Positions 26,187 through 35,491 of a stretch of DNA of 64,000 bases are shown piece after piece. The DNA is from Martinezella rhizogenes (GTDB taxonomy: Bacteria; Pseudomonadota; Alphaproteobacteria; Rhizobiales; Rhizobiaceae). Below the pieces are notes generated by a model. The model was not told where the DNA came from. It did no database searches and worked only from the letters and a program-made list of their open reading frames with translations. The stretch lies in contig NZ_SGNY01000002.1 of the NCBI RefSeq assembly GCF_007002745.1, positions 682,001-746,000 of the forward strand, given 5' to 3'. Both the position numbers and the translations under genes were made by a program. The first letter of the stretch is position 1, and every line of letters starts with the position of its first letter.

Positions 26187-26261
26187 GTCATCCTCGGGCT
26201 TGACCCGAGGATCCACCCGTCAGACGCTTATGGATCCTCGCCTCAAGGGCGAGGATGACGG
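26187..26261. repeat. Pair of type C palindromic repeats
   Basis: GTCATCCTCGGGCTTGACCC...GGATCCA and, after an 8-10 base spacer, TGGATCCTCG...GAGGATGACGG in inverted orientation. It lies in the 297-base gap between the peroxiredoxin and ureE genes; nothing else is recognised in that gap. Confidence 0.82.
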
Positions 26262-26332
26262 AGGAGAGGTTTTCGCCTCCTGTCGGCACCCGAAGACACG
26301 GCATCGGTGCCGGGCCTTCGCAAAAACCAAAA

Positions 26333-26869
26333 TCAGGCCGCAGCGCGTGCCTTGAGGTTTTCCAGAATGTTCTGCGGCGAGGAAACGCCGTAAGGGTCGG
26401 ATTCGCAATTATCCTGATAACCCTCTTCCTCGAACCACTGCTCCACCAGACCGTCATTGACGACGGCGGCGTAACGCCAGGAGCGCATGCCGAAACCGAG
26501 ATTGTCCTTGGCGACCAGCATGCCCATCTTGCGGGTGAACTCACCCGAACCATCCGGAATGACCTTGACGTTTTCGAGGTTCTGGCCCTTTGCCCAGGCA
26601 TTCATGACGAAGGCATCGTTGACCGACAGGCAATAGATCTCATCGACGCCGAGCGCGCGGAATTCACCCGCCAGCTTTTCGAAATCGGGAAGCTGGAAGG
26701 TCGAGCAGGTCGGCGTGAAGGCGCCCGGCAGCGAAAACAGGACGACCTTCTTGCCCTTGAAATAATCGTCGGAGGTCATGTCCTGCCAGCGGAACGGGTT
26801 GGGGCCGCCAACGGCCTCGTCGCGAACGCGCGTGCGGAAAGTTACGGCGGGCACTTTTTTGCCGAGCAT
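26333..26869 (-). CDS. Peroxiredoxin (Prx5 type)
   Basis: A 178-residue thiol peroxidase reducing H2O2 and organic peroxides. The peroxidatic cysteine sits in LPGAFTPTCSTFQLPDF; the upstream block GKKVVLFSLPGAF and the WRYAAVVNDG segment are characteristic of Prx5/AhpE-like proteins. It lies in the urease gene run between the DUF2459 gene and ureE, with repeats and a 153-base gap around it, so it may have its own promoter. Confidence 0.9.
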   Translation of the reverse strand: MLGKKVPAVTFRTRVRDEAVGGPNPFRWQDMTSDDYFKGKKVVLFSLPGAFTPTCSTFQLPDFEKLAGEFRALGVDEIYCLSVNDAFVMNAWAKGQNLENVKVIPDGSGEFTRKMGMLVAKDNLGFGMRSWRYAAVVNDGLVEQWFEEEGYQDNCESDPYGVSSPQNILENLKARAAA

Positions 26870-27022
26870 GTCTTTTCTCCTGATCAGGTGTTTTACGCGG
26901 ATCGCTTGGGATCAATCCGCGTGGAATTCTTTTGCCGTTTCCATAGCGCAAGATGCGCTGCGGTGCAGCATAAAAATCGGATTTAAGTCATCGAATGTAC
27001 GAAATGCCGCATCGGCGAGGGA

Positions 27023-27691
27023 TCAATTGTGGAGATCGACCGACCAGCGCAGCAGCGGCGGCAAGGGCGTCCACCAGCCGGTTCGAATACCGGCCTCGCG
27101 CAACATGGCGGCCGACCACGTGTTGCAGCCGGCCAGCGCATTAAACCAGCCATTCGCCTCGAAAAACGCGTCCGTCAGACCATAGGCGGCGCTGGGGACA
27201 AGCTGGACCTTGCCGTCATTTCTGACAAAACTTGCCCTGATACCCGCGAGAAGACGCTGATAACCCTCTTCAGAAATGCGAAGCCGTTTCACTCCGGCCA
27301 TATCGGCGGGAAAGTCTCCCGTCACGTCCACATGCACCACCGACCGGTCCAGCGTGAACGAGCGCAGCACCGGCATCGGTTTCAGATCGGCCCAGGTGGG
27401 CGTCTCTATATAAAACGACCGTCCACCCCAGCCAAACACCAGATAGGCGGCGGCGGGATGATTGACCGCTATCCCATCCTCCTGCAATTCGGAGAACATC
27501 CGCCGCAGATCATCATCCACCGGCAGGGCAATGTCGGTATGGATCGGGTTGGACAAGAGCAGGATTTCACGGTCCCTCACGCCGCTTGCATCATCGGCGA
27601 AAAAGGGGCGCGGCATCAAAGTGCCGAGCACCAGAAGCAGCACGATCAGCAGCACGCCGCCGCCGATCCATCTGAGGACAGTTCTCAACAC
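27023..27691 (-). CDS. DUF2459 protein of the urease region (TIGR02117 family)
   Basis: A 222-residue protein with one N-terminal membrane anchor (GGGVLLIVLLLVLGTL) and an exported domain (EILLLSNPIHTDIALPVDDD, AAAYLVFGWGGRSFYIETPTW, GCNTWSAAMLREAGIRTGWWTPLP). The family is known from rhizobial urease regions but has no assigned function. The start lies nine bases after the ureC stop, so it is part of the operon. Confidence 0.82.
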   Translation of the reverse strand: MLRTVLRWIGGGVLLIVLLLVLGTLMPRPFFADDASGVRDREILLLSNPIHTDIALPVDDDLRRMFSELQEDGIAVNHPAAAYLVFGWGGRSFYIETPTWADLKPMPVLRSFTLDRSVVHVDVTGDFPADMAGVKRLRISEEGYQRLLAGIRASFVRNDGKVQLVPSAAYGLTDAFFEANGWFNALAGCNTWSAAMLREAGIRTGWWTPLPPLLRWSVDLHN

Positions 27692-27700
27692 AACGCCCCG

Positions 27701-29410
27701 TTAAAACAGGAAATAACGCTGCGCCATCGGCAGCACGGTGGCGGGTTCGCAGGTCAGCAATTCACCATCTGCCCGCACTTCATAGGTCTCGGGATCAACC
27801 TCGATATGCGGCGTAAGTGAATTGTGGATCATCGACGCCTTGGAAATGCCGCCGCGCACATTCTTCACCGCCAACAGCTTCTTGGCGACGCCAAGGCGCT
27901 GGGCAAGGCCGGCATCCAGCGACGCCTGCGATACGAAAGTGACCGAGGAATTGGTGCGCAGCTTGCCATAGGCGGCAAACATCGGCCGGTAATGCATCGG
28001 CTGCGGTGTGGGAATGGAGGCATTCGGATCGCCCATCGGGGCAGCGGCAATCGAACCGCCGAGCAGCACCATCTCCGGCTTCACGCCGAAAAAGGCCGGG
28101 TTCCACAGGACAAGATCGGCACGCTTGCCGACTTCGACAGAGCCGATCTCATGGCTGACGCCCTGCGCAATCGCCGGATTGATCGTGTATTTGGCGATGT
28201 AACGGCGCACCCGGAAATTGTCGTTTTCGCCGGTCTCTTCCTTCAGGCGGCCGCGCTGGCGTTTCATCTTGTCGGCGGTCTGCCAGGTGCGGATCGCCAC
28301 CTCGCCGACACGGCCCATGGCCTGACTATCCGACGAGATGATCGAAAACGCGCCGATATCGTGGAGAATATCCTCCGCCGCGATGGTTTCCTTGCGGATG
28401 CGGCTTTCGGCAAAGGCAATGTCTTCCGGAATGGACGGCGACAGGTGGTGACACACCATCAGCATATCCAGATGTTCGGCCAGCGTATTGACGGTATAGG
28501 GCCGCGTCGGGTTGGTGGAAGACGGGATGACATTGGGGTTGCCGCAAACCTTGATGATATCAGGCGCGTGCCCGCCGCCCGCTCCTTCGGTGTGGAAGGC
28601 GTGGATGGTGCGGCCCCTGATGGCGGCGACCGTGTCTTCCACGAAGCCGCTCTCGTTCAGCGTATCGGTGTGGATCATCACCTGCACGTCATATTCGTCG
28701 GCGACCGTCAGGCAATTGTCGATGGCGGCGGGCGTCGTGCCCCAGTCCTCATGCAGCTTCAGCGACGATGCGCCGGCAAGGATCATCTCCTCCAGTGGCG
28801 CGGGCAGCGAGGCATTGCCCTTGCCGGCCAGTGCCAGATTCATCGGAAAAGCATCGAAGCTCTCGATCATCCGCTCGATATGCCATGCACCGGTGCAGGT
28901 GGTGGCAAGCGTGCCATGCGCCGGGCCGGAGCCGCCGCCCAGCATGCAGGTCACACCGCTCATCAGCGCTTCCTCGATCTGCTGCGGGCAGATGTAATGG
29001 ATATGCGCGTCCATGCCGCCGGCCGTCAGGATCCTGCCCTCGCCGGCAATCGCCTCCGTCGAGGGACCGACGATGATCGTAACGCCCGGCTGCGTGTCCG
29101 GGTTGCCGGCCTTGCCGATGGCGTGGATACGGCCGTTCTTCAGGCCCACATCCGCCTTGTAGATGCCGCTATGGTCGACGATCACGACATTGGTAATGAC
29201 GGTATCAACAGCACCTTCCGCCCGCGTCGCCTGGCTCTGGCCCATGCCATCACGAATGACCTTGCCGCCGCCGAATTTCACTTCCTCGCCATAGGTGGTG
29301 TGGTCCTTTTCGATCTCGATGAAGAGTTCGGTATCGGCAAGACGCACCTTGTCACCAACCGTCGGGCCGAACATGCCGGCATAGGCGGCGCGGGAAATCT
29401 TGTAAGGCAT
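27701..29410 (-). CDS. ureC: Urease catalytic subunit alpha
   Basis: The 569-residue nickel-bearing subunit that hydrolyses urea to ammonia and carbamate. Present are [12 protein letters not shown] (Ni ligands), [12 protein letters not shown] with the carbamylated lysine, the second histidine pair in [11 protein letters not shown] and [14 protein letters not shown], and the mobile flap [23 protein letters not shown] precedes ATG 29410; the longer frame to 29572 overlaps the upstream gene. Length matches the family. Confidence 0.97.
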   Translation of the reverse strand: MPYKISRAAYAGMFGPTVGDKVRLADTELFIEIEKDHTTYGEEVKFGGGKVIRDGMGQSQATRAEGAVDTVITNVVIVDHSGIYKADVGLKNGRIHAIGKAGNPDTQPGVTIIVGPSTEAIAGEGRILTAGGMDAHIHYICPQQIEEALMSGVTCMLGGGSGPAHGTLATTCTGAWHIERMIESFDAFPMNLALAGKGNASLPAPLEEMILAGASSLKLHEDWGTTPAAIDNCLTVADEYDVQVMIHTDTLNESGFVEDTVAAIRGRTIHAFHTEGAGGGHAPDIIKVCGNPNVIPSSTNPTRPYTVNTLAEHLDMLMVCHHLSPSIPEDIAFAESRIRKETIAAEDILHDIGAFSIISSDSQAMGRVGEVAIRTWQTADKMKRQRGRLKEETGENDNFRVRRYIAKYTINPAIAQGVSHEIGSVEVGKRADLVLWNPAFFGVKPEMVLLGGSIAAAPMGDPNASIPTPQPMHYRPMFAAYGKLRTNSSVTFVSQASLDAGLAQRLGVAKKLLAVKNVRGGISKASMIHNSLTPHIEVDPETYEVRADGELLTCEPATVLPMAQRYFLF

Positions 29411-29414
29411 GGGC

Positions 29415-30059
29415 TCAGGCTCCTTGGGACGCGGAGAAAATCGATGTGGGAGAAATTCTTTTGAGCCGGCCCTTGCCCGCAAGGGCCTCGACCAGCTGTT
29501 GTTCGGCGGCAAATGGGTGACCGCTCCAGCCCTGATGGCCGAAACCGGCAATCGCCACCTCGTCACCATCACCGCTCACGCTCTCGAGAACATGGGCGAT
29601 GGTGAAAAGGCCGGTGCTGGGGCAGACATAGGGTGCGGGCTTATAGGCTTCGAGCGCCGCATCCAGCCTCTCATGCACGCCGCGGGGAATGACGATATGG
29701 CTCTTGCCGGTCTCGCGGGCGATGGCCGCGAAACCGGGAGTATAGTCGGCGCAGAAATCGGTCAGTTCCGGCCAGCGCGCGCGAATATCCGGCTCCATTT
29801 CGGCAAATTTTGCGGGATCACGCACCGACCAGATGGCGGCGGCCTGCCGCACGCCGTCGCTCTCGCGCCAGTCGGTGCCTTCCGTCATCTCATGGCCCGG
29901 CCGCCCCGTGTTGCAGACGGCCACCACATCGGTGCGTTTGCCGCCAAGCCCCAGCGACCGGCAGTCATTAAAGCGGATGACGATATCGGAACGGTCGATG
30001 ACATCAGCCGCGCCCGGCGGCAGTTCCCCGTTTCCGACAATCGTGATGCGCCGCCCCAT
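29415..30059 (-). CDS. Urease-operon protein resembling GT29 sialyltransferases
   Basis: A 214-residue protein. [20 protein letters not shown] and [15 protein letters not shown] resemble the sialyl-motif L region (VGNG...ID..D.VIRFN), and [16 protein letters not shown] the sialyl-motif S region, of family 29 glycosyltransferases. Rhizobial homologues are often labelled 'urease operon accessory protein'. It lies immediately upstream of ureC with a 4-base gap. ATG 30059 is preferred over the frame extension to 30188, which overlaps the neighbour. A glycosyltransferase activity is unproven. Confidence 0.72.
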   Translation of the reverse strand: MGRRITIVGNGELPPGAADVIDRSDIVIRFNDCRSLGLGGKRTDVVAVCNTGRPGHEMTEGTDWRESDGVRQAAAIWSVRDPAKFAEMEPDIRARWPELTDFCADYTPGFAAIARETGKSHIVIPRGVHERLDAALEAYKPAPYVCPSTGLFTIAHVLESVSGDGDEVAIAGFGHQGWSGHPFAAEQQLVEALAGKGRLKRISPTSIFSASQGA

Positions 30060-30064
30060 GCCGT

Positions 30065-30487
30065 TCAGAAACCCTCGGCAAGCTGGCGTAGTTCTGCAGC
30101 GCGCTTGCCGCTCATCTCGGCCAGGCAGGACGAAATCAGCATCGGTTCCATCGAGCCGCCGCGGGCCTGAAAGCCGGCAAGCGCGCAATTGGCATCACGA
30201 AACGCCACCCAGGCGCGCTGTGCAGTCACCAGAGCGTCGGTCGCACCCTTGCCGTCTGCATCCGCCGTCTTGTCGCGCTCGGTGAGCAGCTTGCGCAGCT
30301 TCTGATATTCGGCGTTGAGCTGCTTGTCGGCCTTTTCATAATCCTTGCCGGCGCAGATGGTCATGTCCGCCTGCGTTTCCGGCGCCTTGCAATCCGGCTC
30401 GGTCTGCGCCGCCGCCGGCATCGACAAGCCGGCTGTTGCGGTAAGCAGCACGGCTGCGACGAAAAGGCTGTTTCGGTTCATCCTCAT
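30065..30487 (-). CDS. Secreted LprI/DUF1311-family protein
   Basis: A 140-residue protein with a signal peptide (NSLFVAAVLLTATAGLSMPAAAQ). The DUF1311 core follows: DCKAPETQADMTICAGKDYEKADKQLN, then AQRAWVAFRDANCALAGF with paired cysteines. Family members include the lysozyme inhibitor LprI. ATG 30487 or 30481 may be used. It is embedded in the urease operon for no clear reason. Confidence 0.82.
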   Translation of the reverse strand: MRMNRNSLFVAAVLLTATAGLSMPAAAQTEPDCKAPETQADMTICAGKDYEKADKQLNAEYQKLRKLLTERDKTADADGKGATDALVTAQRAWVAFRDANCALAGFQARGGSMEPMLISSCLAEMSGKRAAELRQLAEGF

Positions 30488-30489
30488 CT

Positions 30490-30846
30490 TCAGGCCGCCG
30501 CGCCGTCAAAAGCCTGTGGCTTCAGCGCCCGGGGATCGACGCCATCGAGACAATTGGCGTTCACCGCCACCATCGGCGTTCCATCCGGCCCGTCGGCATA
30601 AGCGAAGCTCTCAATGCCGCAGGTGGAGCAGAAAAGATGATGAATATGGTGTTTGTTGAAGAGATATTCGCTCAGCTTTTCCTCGCCGGAAAGCAGGGTG
30701 AATTTCTCACGCGGCGCAAAGGCAAGCGTCGAGCCCAGACGCTTGCAGCGCGAGCAATTGCAGACAATGGTGTGATCGAGATCGGCATCGACCTCGAAGC
30801 TGACGTCGCCGCACTGGCAGCTTCCATGATAATGCGCACTGGCCAT
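30490..30846 (-). CDS. GFA (CENP-V/GFA) family zinc protein
   Basis: A 118-residue protein with the zinc ligands of the glutathione-dependent formaldehyde-activating fold: GSCQCGDVSF, CNCSRCKRLG and FCSTCGIESF. Members act on glutathione adducts or have unknown roles. ATG 30846 follows GGGGAGGTTATGAA and is separated from the ureB stop by one base; a start at 30891 would run into ureB. Confidence 0.82.
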   Translation of the reverse strand: MASAHYHGSCQCGDVSFEVDADLDHTIVCNCSRCKRLGSTLAFAPREKFTLLSGEEKLSEYLFNKHHIHHLFCSTCGIESFAYADGPDGTPMVAVNANCLDGVDPRALKPQAFDGAAA

Positions 30847-30847
30847 T

Positions 30848-31153
30848 TCATAACCTCCCCATGACCTGTTGACGAAAACCATAAACCTCACGCTTGCCGG
30901 AAAGCGGCACCAGCGTCACTTCCCGCTTCTGGCCCGGTTCGAAACGAACCGCCGTGCCCGCGGGAATATCGAGACGCATGCCACGCGCCTTGTCACGCTC
31001 AAAGATCAGCCCGGCATTGGTCTCGAAGAAATGGTAATGGCTGCCCACCTGCACCGGCCGGTCGCCCGAATTGGCCACCTCGATCGTCACCGTCGGCTGG
31101 CCGGCATTGAGCTCGATGGTGCCCTCTGCGGCAATGATTTCGCCTGGCTTCAT
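30848..31153 (-). CDS. ureB: Urease subunit beta
   Basis: A 101-residue structural subunit of the (UreABC)3 enzyme. Family start [17 protein letters not shown], then [35 protein letters not shown] and the C-terminal GKREVYGFR. It is separate from UreA, as in other proteobacteria. Confidence 0.96.
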   Translation of the reverse strand: MKPGEIIAAEGTIELNAGQPTVTIEVANSGDRPVQVGSHYHFFETNAGLIFERDKARGMRLDIPAGTAVRFEPGQKREVTLVPLSGKREVYGFRQQVMGRL

Positions 31154-31173
31154 GGTGCTCTCCCTTATCTGTT

Positions 31174-31431
31174 TCAGGCGGCGGTCGCGGCCGCGCAGCC
31201 TTCGGCCTTCAGCACGCGCTTCGTGGACGCCGGATTGTTGACGAGTTTTGCCGCCGGGCGGACCGGCCTGCGAACCAGCTCACCGCCGCAATTCGGGCAG
31301 GCGCCATCAAGCACATCCGTCACACAATCAACGCAGAAGGTGCATTCGAACGAGCAGATCATCGCATCCCGGCTGTCGGGCGCGAGATCGCGGTCGCAGC
31401 ATTCGCAATTGGGCCTCAGTTCCAGCGCCAT
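31174..31431 (-). CDS. DUF1272 cysteine-rich protein
   Basis: An 85-residue zinc-ribbon-like protein. The cysteines are [23 protein letters not shown] and [10 protein letters not shown], enough for two metal sites. It lies between ureA and ureB, an arrangement seen in rhizobia. No function is known; a metal-handling role beside a nickel enzyme is only a suggestion. Confidence 0.85.
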   Translation of the reverse strand: MALELRPNCECCDRDLAPDSRDAMICSFECTFCVDCVTDVLDGACPNCGGELVRRPVRPAAKLVNNPASTKRVLKAEGCAAATAA

Positions 31432-31442
31432 GCCACCCTCCT

Positions 31443-31745
31443 CTATCGGATCGGTTCGTGAACGGTCACCAGCTTGGTGCCATCGGGAAACGTCGCTTCC
31501 ACCTGCACATCATGGATCATCTCGGCGATGCCTTCCATCACCTGATCGCGGGAAATCACATGCGCGCCGGCTTCCATCAGGTCTGCAACGGCACGGCCGT
31601 CACGGGCGCCCTCAACGACGAAATCGCTAATCAGCGCAATCGCTTCGGGATAGTTGAGCTTCACGCCACGCTCCAGCCGGCGGCGCGCCACCATGGCGGC
31701 CATGGAAATCAAAAGCTTGTCTTTTTCTCTTGGGCTAAGGTTCAT
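31443..31745 (-). CDS. ureA: Urease subunit gamma
   Basis: Exactly 100 residues, the family norm. [41 protein letters not shown] and the C-terminal [14 protein letters not shown] are diagnostic. ATG 31745 is used; the frame extends to 31778 without homology. Confidence 0.97.
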   Translation of the reverse strand: MNLSPREKDKLLISMAAMVARRRLERGVKLNYPEAIALISDFVVEGARDGRAVADLMEAGAHVISRDQVMEGIAEMIHDVQVEATFPDGTKLVTVHEPIR

Positions 31746-31856
31746 CGTCGTCCCGCAGCTTTCGCACCTGCACCACAAACCACTGAGGGTTTCGAAGAAC
31801 AGGTCCGACTTGTTTGACAGACCCCGGAAGGTCGCCTGTCGCGGGCGATCCGGAGG

Positions 31857-32711
31857 TTACAGATTCCAGACTTTCGGCACTGGCGCGCCGTTTCGCAAGA
31901 GCGAAATGATCGGAAAAAGCAATTTTCTGAGGGAGAAACCGTTCGCCGCGGAGACACGCACGATAAGCTTGCCCCGCCATTCGCTAGCACCGCCGCTTTC
32001 ACCGGCAATCGCCCGGATTTTAGGCAGAAGCGCCTCGGCGAGGGGCCCGATATAGAGAAGCGTGGCGAAGGCCACCTGACCGGCCAGAACCGCCGTCTTC
32101 GCGGTCAGCTCCGCCACCTCGCCCTCAAGCAGAAGCTCTTCGGCATGCACCAGCCTGCCGCCATGGCGAATGCGCCAGCGGTCACGAAAAAGGCCATGCG
32201 TCATCATCTCGCCCATGGCCTGGCGGCCAAGTAAAACGGCTTCGACGGCGATGAATTCGGAAGATTGGTCGAGATCGGCTTCGAGCCTTCGGGTCAGGGA
32301 AGCGCGGTCGAAGAGGATGGTTTCCTGCGGCAGCCAGTGTAACCGGGCACCCGGTCCGGCCGAAACGCGGGCGGTGACGGTGGCTGTGCCTGATGATGCC
32401 TTATAGACCTTCTCGCAGGCCTGCGTCGTCACCACCAGCGAGGTGCCAGCACCGGCGGTGGCCTGCCATTCTATTTCGTCTCCGCCGGTCAGCCCGCCGG
32501 AGGAATTGATGAGAATGGCCTCGGCTTCGTTTGAAAACGTATCCGGCAGTCGGATTTTGGCGCAGCCTTCCTGAAACAGTTCGTCCAGCCGGCTGCGCCC
32601 TTCAACCGCCTTGGTTACAATGCGTCCTCTGCCACGGGCGCGCTGCTGCCGGACAGGTTGTTGAGCGTCTTCACAACCGGAAGGGCCGATGGCTTGCTGT
32701 TGCTGCTGCAC
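31857..32711 (-). CDS. ureD: Urease accessory protein UreD (UreH)
   Basis: A scaffold that binds apo-urease and recruits UreF/UreG. The core [19 protein letters not shown], then [48 protein letters not shown] and the C-terminal FSLRKLLFP is diagnostic. No ATG gives a family-length protein. GTG 32711 with upstream GGAG yields 284 residues and lies inside the 3' end of the esterase gene (overlap 97 bases). The start is thus provisional. Confidence 0.9.
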   Translation of the reverse strand: MQQQQQAIGPSGCEDAQQPVRQQRARGRGRIVTKAVEGRSRLDELFQEGCAKIRLPDTFSNEAEAILINSSGGLTGGDEIEWQATAGAGTSLVVTTQACEKVYKASSGTATVTARVSAGPGARLHWLPQETILFDRASLTRRLEADLDQSSEFIAVEAVLLGRQAMGEMMTHGLFRDRWRIRHGGRLVHAEELLLEGEVAELTAKTAVLAGQVAFATLLYIGPLAEALLPKIRAIAGESGGASEWRGKLIVRVSAANGFSLRKLLFPIISLLRNGAPVPKVWNL

Positions 32712-33877
32712 GCGGTCTCCGATGTACTTGCGGAAGCGGACGAGGCCTTTGCGCCACAATCCTTCTTGACAACGGCGTCCACCACCAGCTGCCCTTCCGT
32801 ATTGCGGAAGAAGTCCCACATTCTTTCAGCCGCATCAACCGTGCGCGTCACTTCGCCTGTGGGCATCTTGCGCTCCACGGCGGGTTCCGCCTTCGGCGTC
32901 TGCTCGCCGCCCGGCTTGCGGGTAACGACGGCGCTCGCGGCCAGCACTTCGGCCTTCATGGTGGCGCGCGGCCAGGCATGGTCCCAGTTTTCGATGACAT
33001 AGGACTGGATGCGTGCGCCAGCCTTGCAGACATCGTAGGAATTAACGGTGAAGCTCTCGCCCACCTTGCTTTTGGCAGCGCCCTTGCAGCCATCCATCTC
33101 GGCCCAGCGCTTCAGCGCCGTCTCGCCGCCATATTGCCAGTAGGATTTGCCGCCGCCCTGATAGGGATTGGCAGGGTCCTTCAACCCGGCAAAGGCGATG
33201 ATCGACATCGGCCGTGCCGGCTGGCAGCTTGCCGCATCCGGTCCCCATTTGCCTTCGGTCTCCAGCGGATAACCCGCGCGCAGCGAGGCGACGAAACCGG
33301 CGGCGGTGAAATCCGCGCTGCCATTGCAGATGAATTGCGACAGCATGCGCCCGCCGCCGGAATAACCGGAACCATAAAAGCGCTCTTCATCCACGCAGAA
33401 TTTGCCCTTGACCATGTCAATCGCATTGCGAATGAAACCCACCTCATCCAGCCCGCCGGGACGCGTGGTAACGCCCGGCACGTTCCAGGCATGGGTGCCG
33501 GGCAATTCGCCGTTCAGACTGCCGGCCAGCGCCACGACCATCAGACCATCACGCTCGGCCAGCTTGTCCCAGCCGCTGCGGTTCAGCTGACCGTGCGGAT
33601 TGCTGTTGGAGCCATGGAAATCGAATACCACCGGCACCGGCTTTTTTCCGTCATAGGCAGAGGGAACAAAATAGACGCCGTCGCGTTTCTGCCCTTTAGA
33701 GAGAATGGAAAAATCATGCCGACCAGGCTCCATGCCGGGTCCGGGGAGCTGACCGCAGGTTGATGCCGACGCTGCGGCACCAGCGCTTGCGCATATCGCA
33801 ATGCCCAGAATGACGGTGCGGGCGGAGCGGAACAACCGGGCAGCCCGGCCAATTGCAAAGTCTGGAATCATTGACAC
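32615..33877 (-). CDS. Secreted polyhydroxybutyrate-depolymerase/feruloyl-esterase-like hydrolase
   Basis: A 420-residue alpha/beta hydrolase of the LpqC/esterase-PHB type. It has a signal peptide ([18 protein letters not shown]), then [17 protein letters not shown] (oxyanion region), nucleophile serine in [14 protein letters not shown], and a C-terminal catalytic histidine in NWDHAWP. After about residue 330 a low-complexity tail ([20 protein letters not shown]) runs to the stop. It lies between urtE and ureD and overlaps ureD. Substrate is unknown; it may release esters or phenolic groups in the periplasm or outside the cell. Confidence 0.8.
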   Translation of the reverse strand: MSMIPDFAIGRAARLFRSARTVILGIAICASAGAAASASTCGQLPGPGMEPGRHDFSILSKGQKRDGVYFVPSAYDGKKPVPVVFDFHGSNSNPHGQLNRSGWDKLAERDGLMVVALAGSLNGELPGTHAWNVPGVTTRPGGLDEVGFIRNAIDMVKGKFCVDEERFYGSGYSGGGRMLSQFICNGSADFTAAGFVASLRAGYPLETEGKWGPDAASCQPARPMSIIAFAGLKDPANPYQGGGKSYWQYGGETALKRWAEMDGCKGAAKSKVGESFTVNSYDVCKAGARIQSYVIENWDHAWPRATMKAEVLAASAVVTRKPGGEQTPKAEPAVERKMPTGEVTRTVDAAERMWDFFRNTEGQLVVDAVVKKDCGAKASSASASTSETACSSNSKPSALPVVKTLNNLSGSSAPVAEDAL

Positions 33878-34087
33878 GCCTTTATTGGCACTATGTCTCC
33901 GACGATACGTCGGAGGTGCATGGAATGTAAGGGATCAACTGTCGCGGCGTGCGAATAGACTTTTCCTGTGTCTCGCATGCAGCATTTGCGCTGCCAATAT
34001 CACAGGCTTTTATTCAACGAAATGCTAAAATTGCGCATAAAAGCTATGCTCAGGCGCATAGGCTTTCAAAATATTAATCGGCCGTTT

Positions 34088-34107
34088 GCACGCCGTGATC
34101 GGCGTGC
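34088..34107. terminator. Stem-loop downstream of urtE
   Basis: GCACGCCG-TGAT-CGGCGTGC, an eight-base perfect stem just after the urtE stop. The T-run (TATTTTT) lies on the plus side, so as a minus-strand terminator it lacks a U-tract. The remaining bases 33878-34087 show no gene. Confidence 0.45.
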
Positions 34108-34125
34108 GGTATTTTTAGTCTCCAT

Positions 34126-34821
34126 TTATACTGTCAGATGACGCCGCGCTTCCGGGGTATCCAGCGTTTCGGCCAGCCCCTCATGCACGATTTCGCCGCG
34201 ATCCATGATGTAGACGTAATCGGCAAGCTCGCGGCAGAAATCCAGATATTGCTCGACCAGCAGGATCGCCATGCCGGTGGAATCGCGCAGATATTTGATC
34301 GCCCGGCCGATATCCTTGATGATCGATGGCTGAATGCCCTCGGTCGGCTCATCGAGAACGAGGATTTTCGGCCGCGTCACCAAAGCCCGGCCGATGGCGA
34401 GCTGCTGCTGCTGGCCGCCGGAGAGATCGCCGCCGCGCCGCGACAGCATGGATTGCAGCACCGGAAACAGGCTGAAAATATCGTCCGGGATGAACCGTTC
34501 CCTGCGCGGCAGCGGCGCATAACCGCTTTCCAGATTTTCCTGAACGCTGAGCAGCGGAAAGATTTCACGCCCCTGCGGCACATAACCGACACCACGCTTC
34601 GCCCGCTGGTAAGGCGCCAGCCCATCCAGCGCAGCGCCGCCGAAACTGATCGTCCCGGCACTGGTGGCCTGCTGGCCGGTGACGGCGCGCAAAAGCGAGC
34701 TTTTGCCTACACCGTTGCGGCCGAGAACGCAGGTAATCTTGCCCATCTCCGCATTAAGCGAAACGCCGCGGAGCGCTTGGGCGGCGCCGTAGTGGAGATT
34801 GATGTTTTCGACTGTCAGCAT
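34126..34821 (-). CDS. urtE: Urea ABC transporter ATPase UrtE
   Basis: A 231-residue LivF-type ATPase. N-terminal VENINLHYGAAQALRGVSL, Walker A GRNGVGKSS, signature DLSGGQQQQLAIGRAL, Walker B KILVLDEPTEGIQPSI and the C-terminal LVEQYLDF identify UrtE. Partner of UrtD in driving UrtBC. It is separated from urtD by 670 bases holding repeats and a nuclease gene on the other strand. Confidence 0.94.
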   Translation of the reverse strand: MLTVENINLHYGAAQALRGVSLNAEMGKITCVLGRNGVGKSSLLRAVTGQQATSAGTISFGGAALDGLAPYQRAKRGVGYVPQGREIFPLLSVQENLESGYAPLPRRERFIPDDIFSLFPVLQSMLSRRGGDLSGGQQQQLAIGRALVTRPKILVLDEPTEGIQPSIIKDIGRAIKYLRDSTGMAILLVEQYLDFCRELADYVYIMDRGEIVHEGLAETLDTPEARRHLTV

Positions 34822-34853
34822 GGTGCCACCTGTAGCTTCATCGGGGAGCGGAT

Positions 34854-35042
34854 TGTGGATCCTCAGGTCAAGCCCGAGGATGACGTAGCTAGGCGCGGGA
34901 CGGAAAACGACGCCACTACATCGAGATTTCGCCCTGGCTGTGGGACGTCAGGGTGCAAAAATGTTCGTGCAACATTGCAGGTATAAGCTCCGGGCGTAAC
35001 CACACCCCACCCGTCATCCTCGGGCTTGACCCGAGGATCCAC
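34854..35042. repeat. Two type C repeats left of the GIY-YIG gene
   Basis: GGATCCTCAGGTCAAGCCCG... at 34854-34885 and GTCATCCTCGGGCTTGACCC... at 35010-35042, in opposite orientation, 125 bases apart. The second ends 16 bases before the GIY-YIG start codon. Confidence 0.85.
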
Positions 35043-35057
35043 CTCCGGGAGCCCACC

Positions 35058-35342
35058 ATGACCGGCTTCGTTTACATCGTCACGAGCGGCAGACACGGAA
35101 CGCTCTACATCGGCGTCACGTCCAACCTCGAGCAGCGAATATACGAACACCGCGAGGGTCTGACGGAAGGTTTTACCAGTCGTTATGGATGTACGCGCCT
35201 CGTCTGGTATGAGGAGCACATGAGCATCGGCACCGCCATCCAGCGGGAGAAATCGTTGAAGCGCTGGTATCGCGACTGGAAAATCAAGCTGATTGAAGAT
35301 TTTAATCCGGAATGGCGTGATCTTTATGAGGAGTTTGGCTGA
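35058..35342 (+). CDS. GIY-YIG nuclease family protein
   Basis: A 94-residue single-domain GIY-YIG endonuclease. The two family motifs are present as FVYIVTS and TLYIGVTSN, followed by the catalytic-type LEQRIYEH with arginine, and KLIEDFNPEWRDLY with a glutamate at the metal position. No DNA-binding extension follows. It lies on the opposite strand to urtD and urtE, bracketed by two type C repeats on each side, as if the block had been inserted into the urt operon. ATG 35058 is preferred because upstream codons fall in the repeat. Biological role is unknown; it should not be read as UvrC. Confidence 0.85.
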   Translation: MTGFVYIVTSGRHGTLYIGVTSNLEQRIYEHREGLTEGFTSRYGCTRLVWYEEHMSIGTAIQREKSLKRWYRDWKIKLIEDFNPEWRDLYEEFG

Positions 35343-35352
35343 GGGCTTGGGG

Positions 35353-35450
35353 GTGGATCCTCGGGTCAAGCCCGAGGGTGACGGCGGAGAATGGGGCACT
35401 GCTGACAACATACCCCCTGCCGTCATCCTCGGGCTTGACCCGAGGATCCA
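35353..35450. repeat. Two type C repeats right of the GIY-YIG gene
   Basis: GGATCCTCGGGTCAAGCCCG... at 35353-35384 and GTCATCCTCGGGCTTGACCC... at 35420-35450, again in opposite orientation. The first starts 10 bases after the nuclease stop codon. Confidence 0.85.
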
Positions 35451-35491
35451 CAGCGGCAAACGCCCAAATGTCCTTGTGACACCCGCCTCCA

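Noticed and set aside
27824..29464. 546-codon open frame on the plus strand opposite ureC
   Set aside because: Mirror frame of a highly conserved GC-rich gene; histidine/arginine-rich composition with no domain, and ureC on the other strand is certain.
35058..35342. GIY-YIG gene as UvrC (excinuclease subunit)
   Set aside because: Only the 90-residue catalytic fold is present; UvrC's UVR, RNase H-like and HhH domains are absent.
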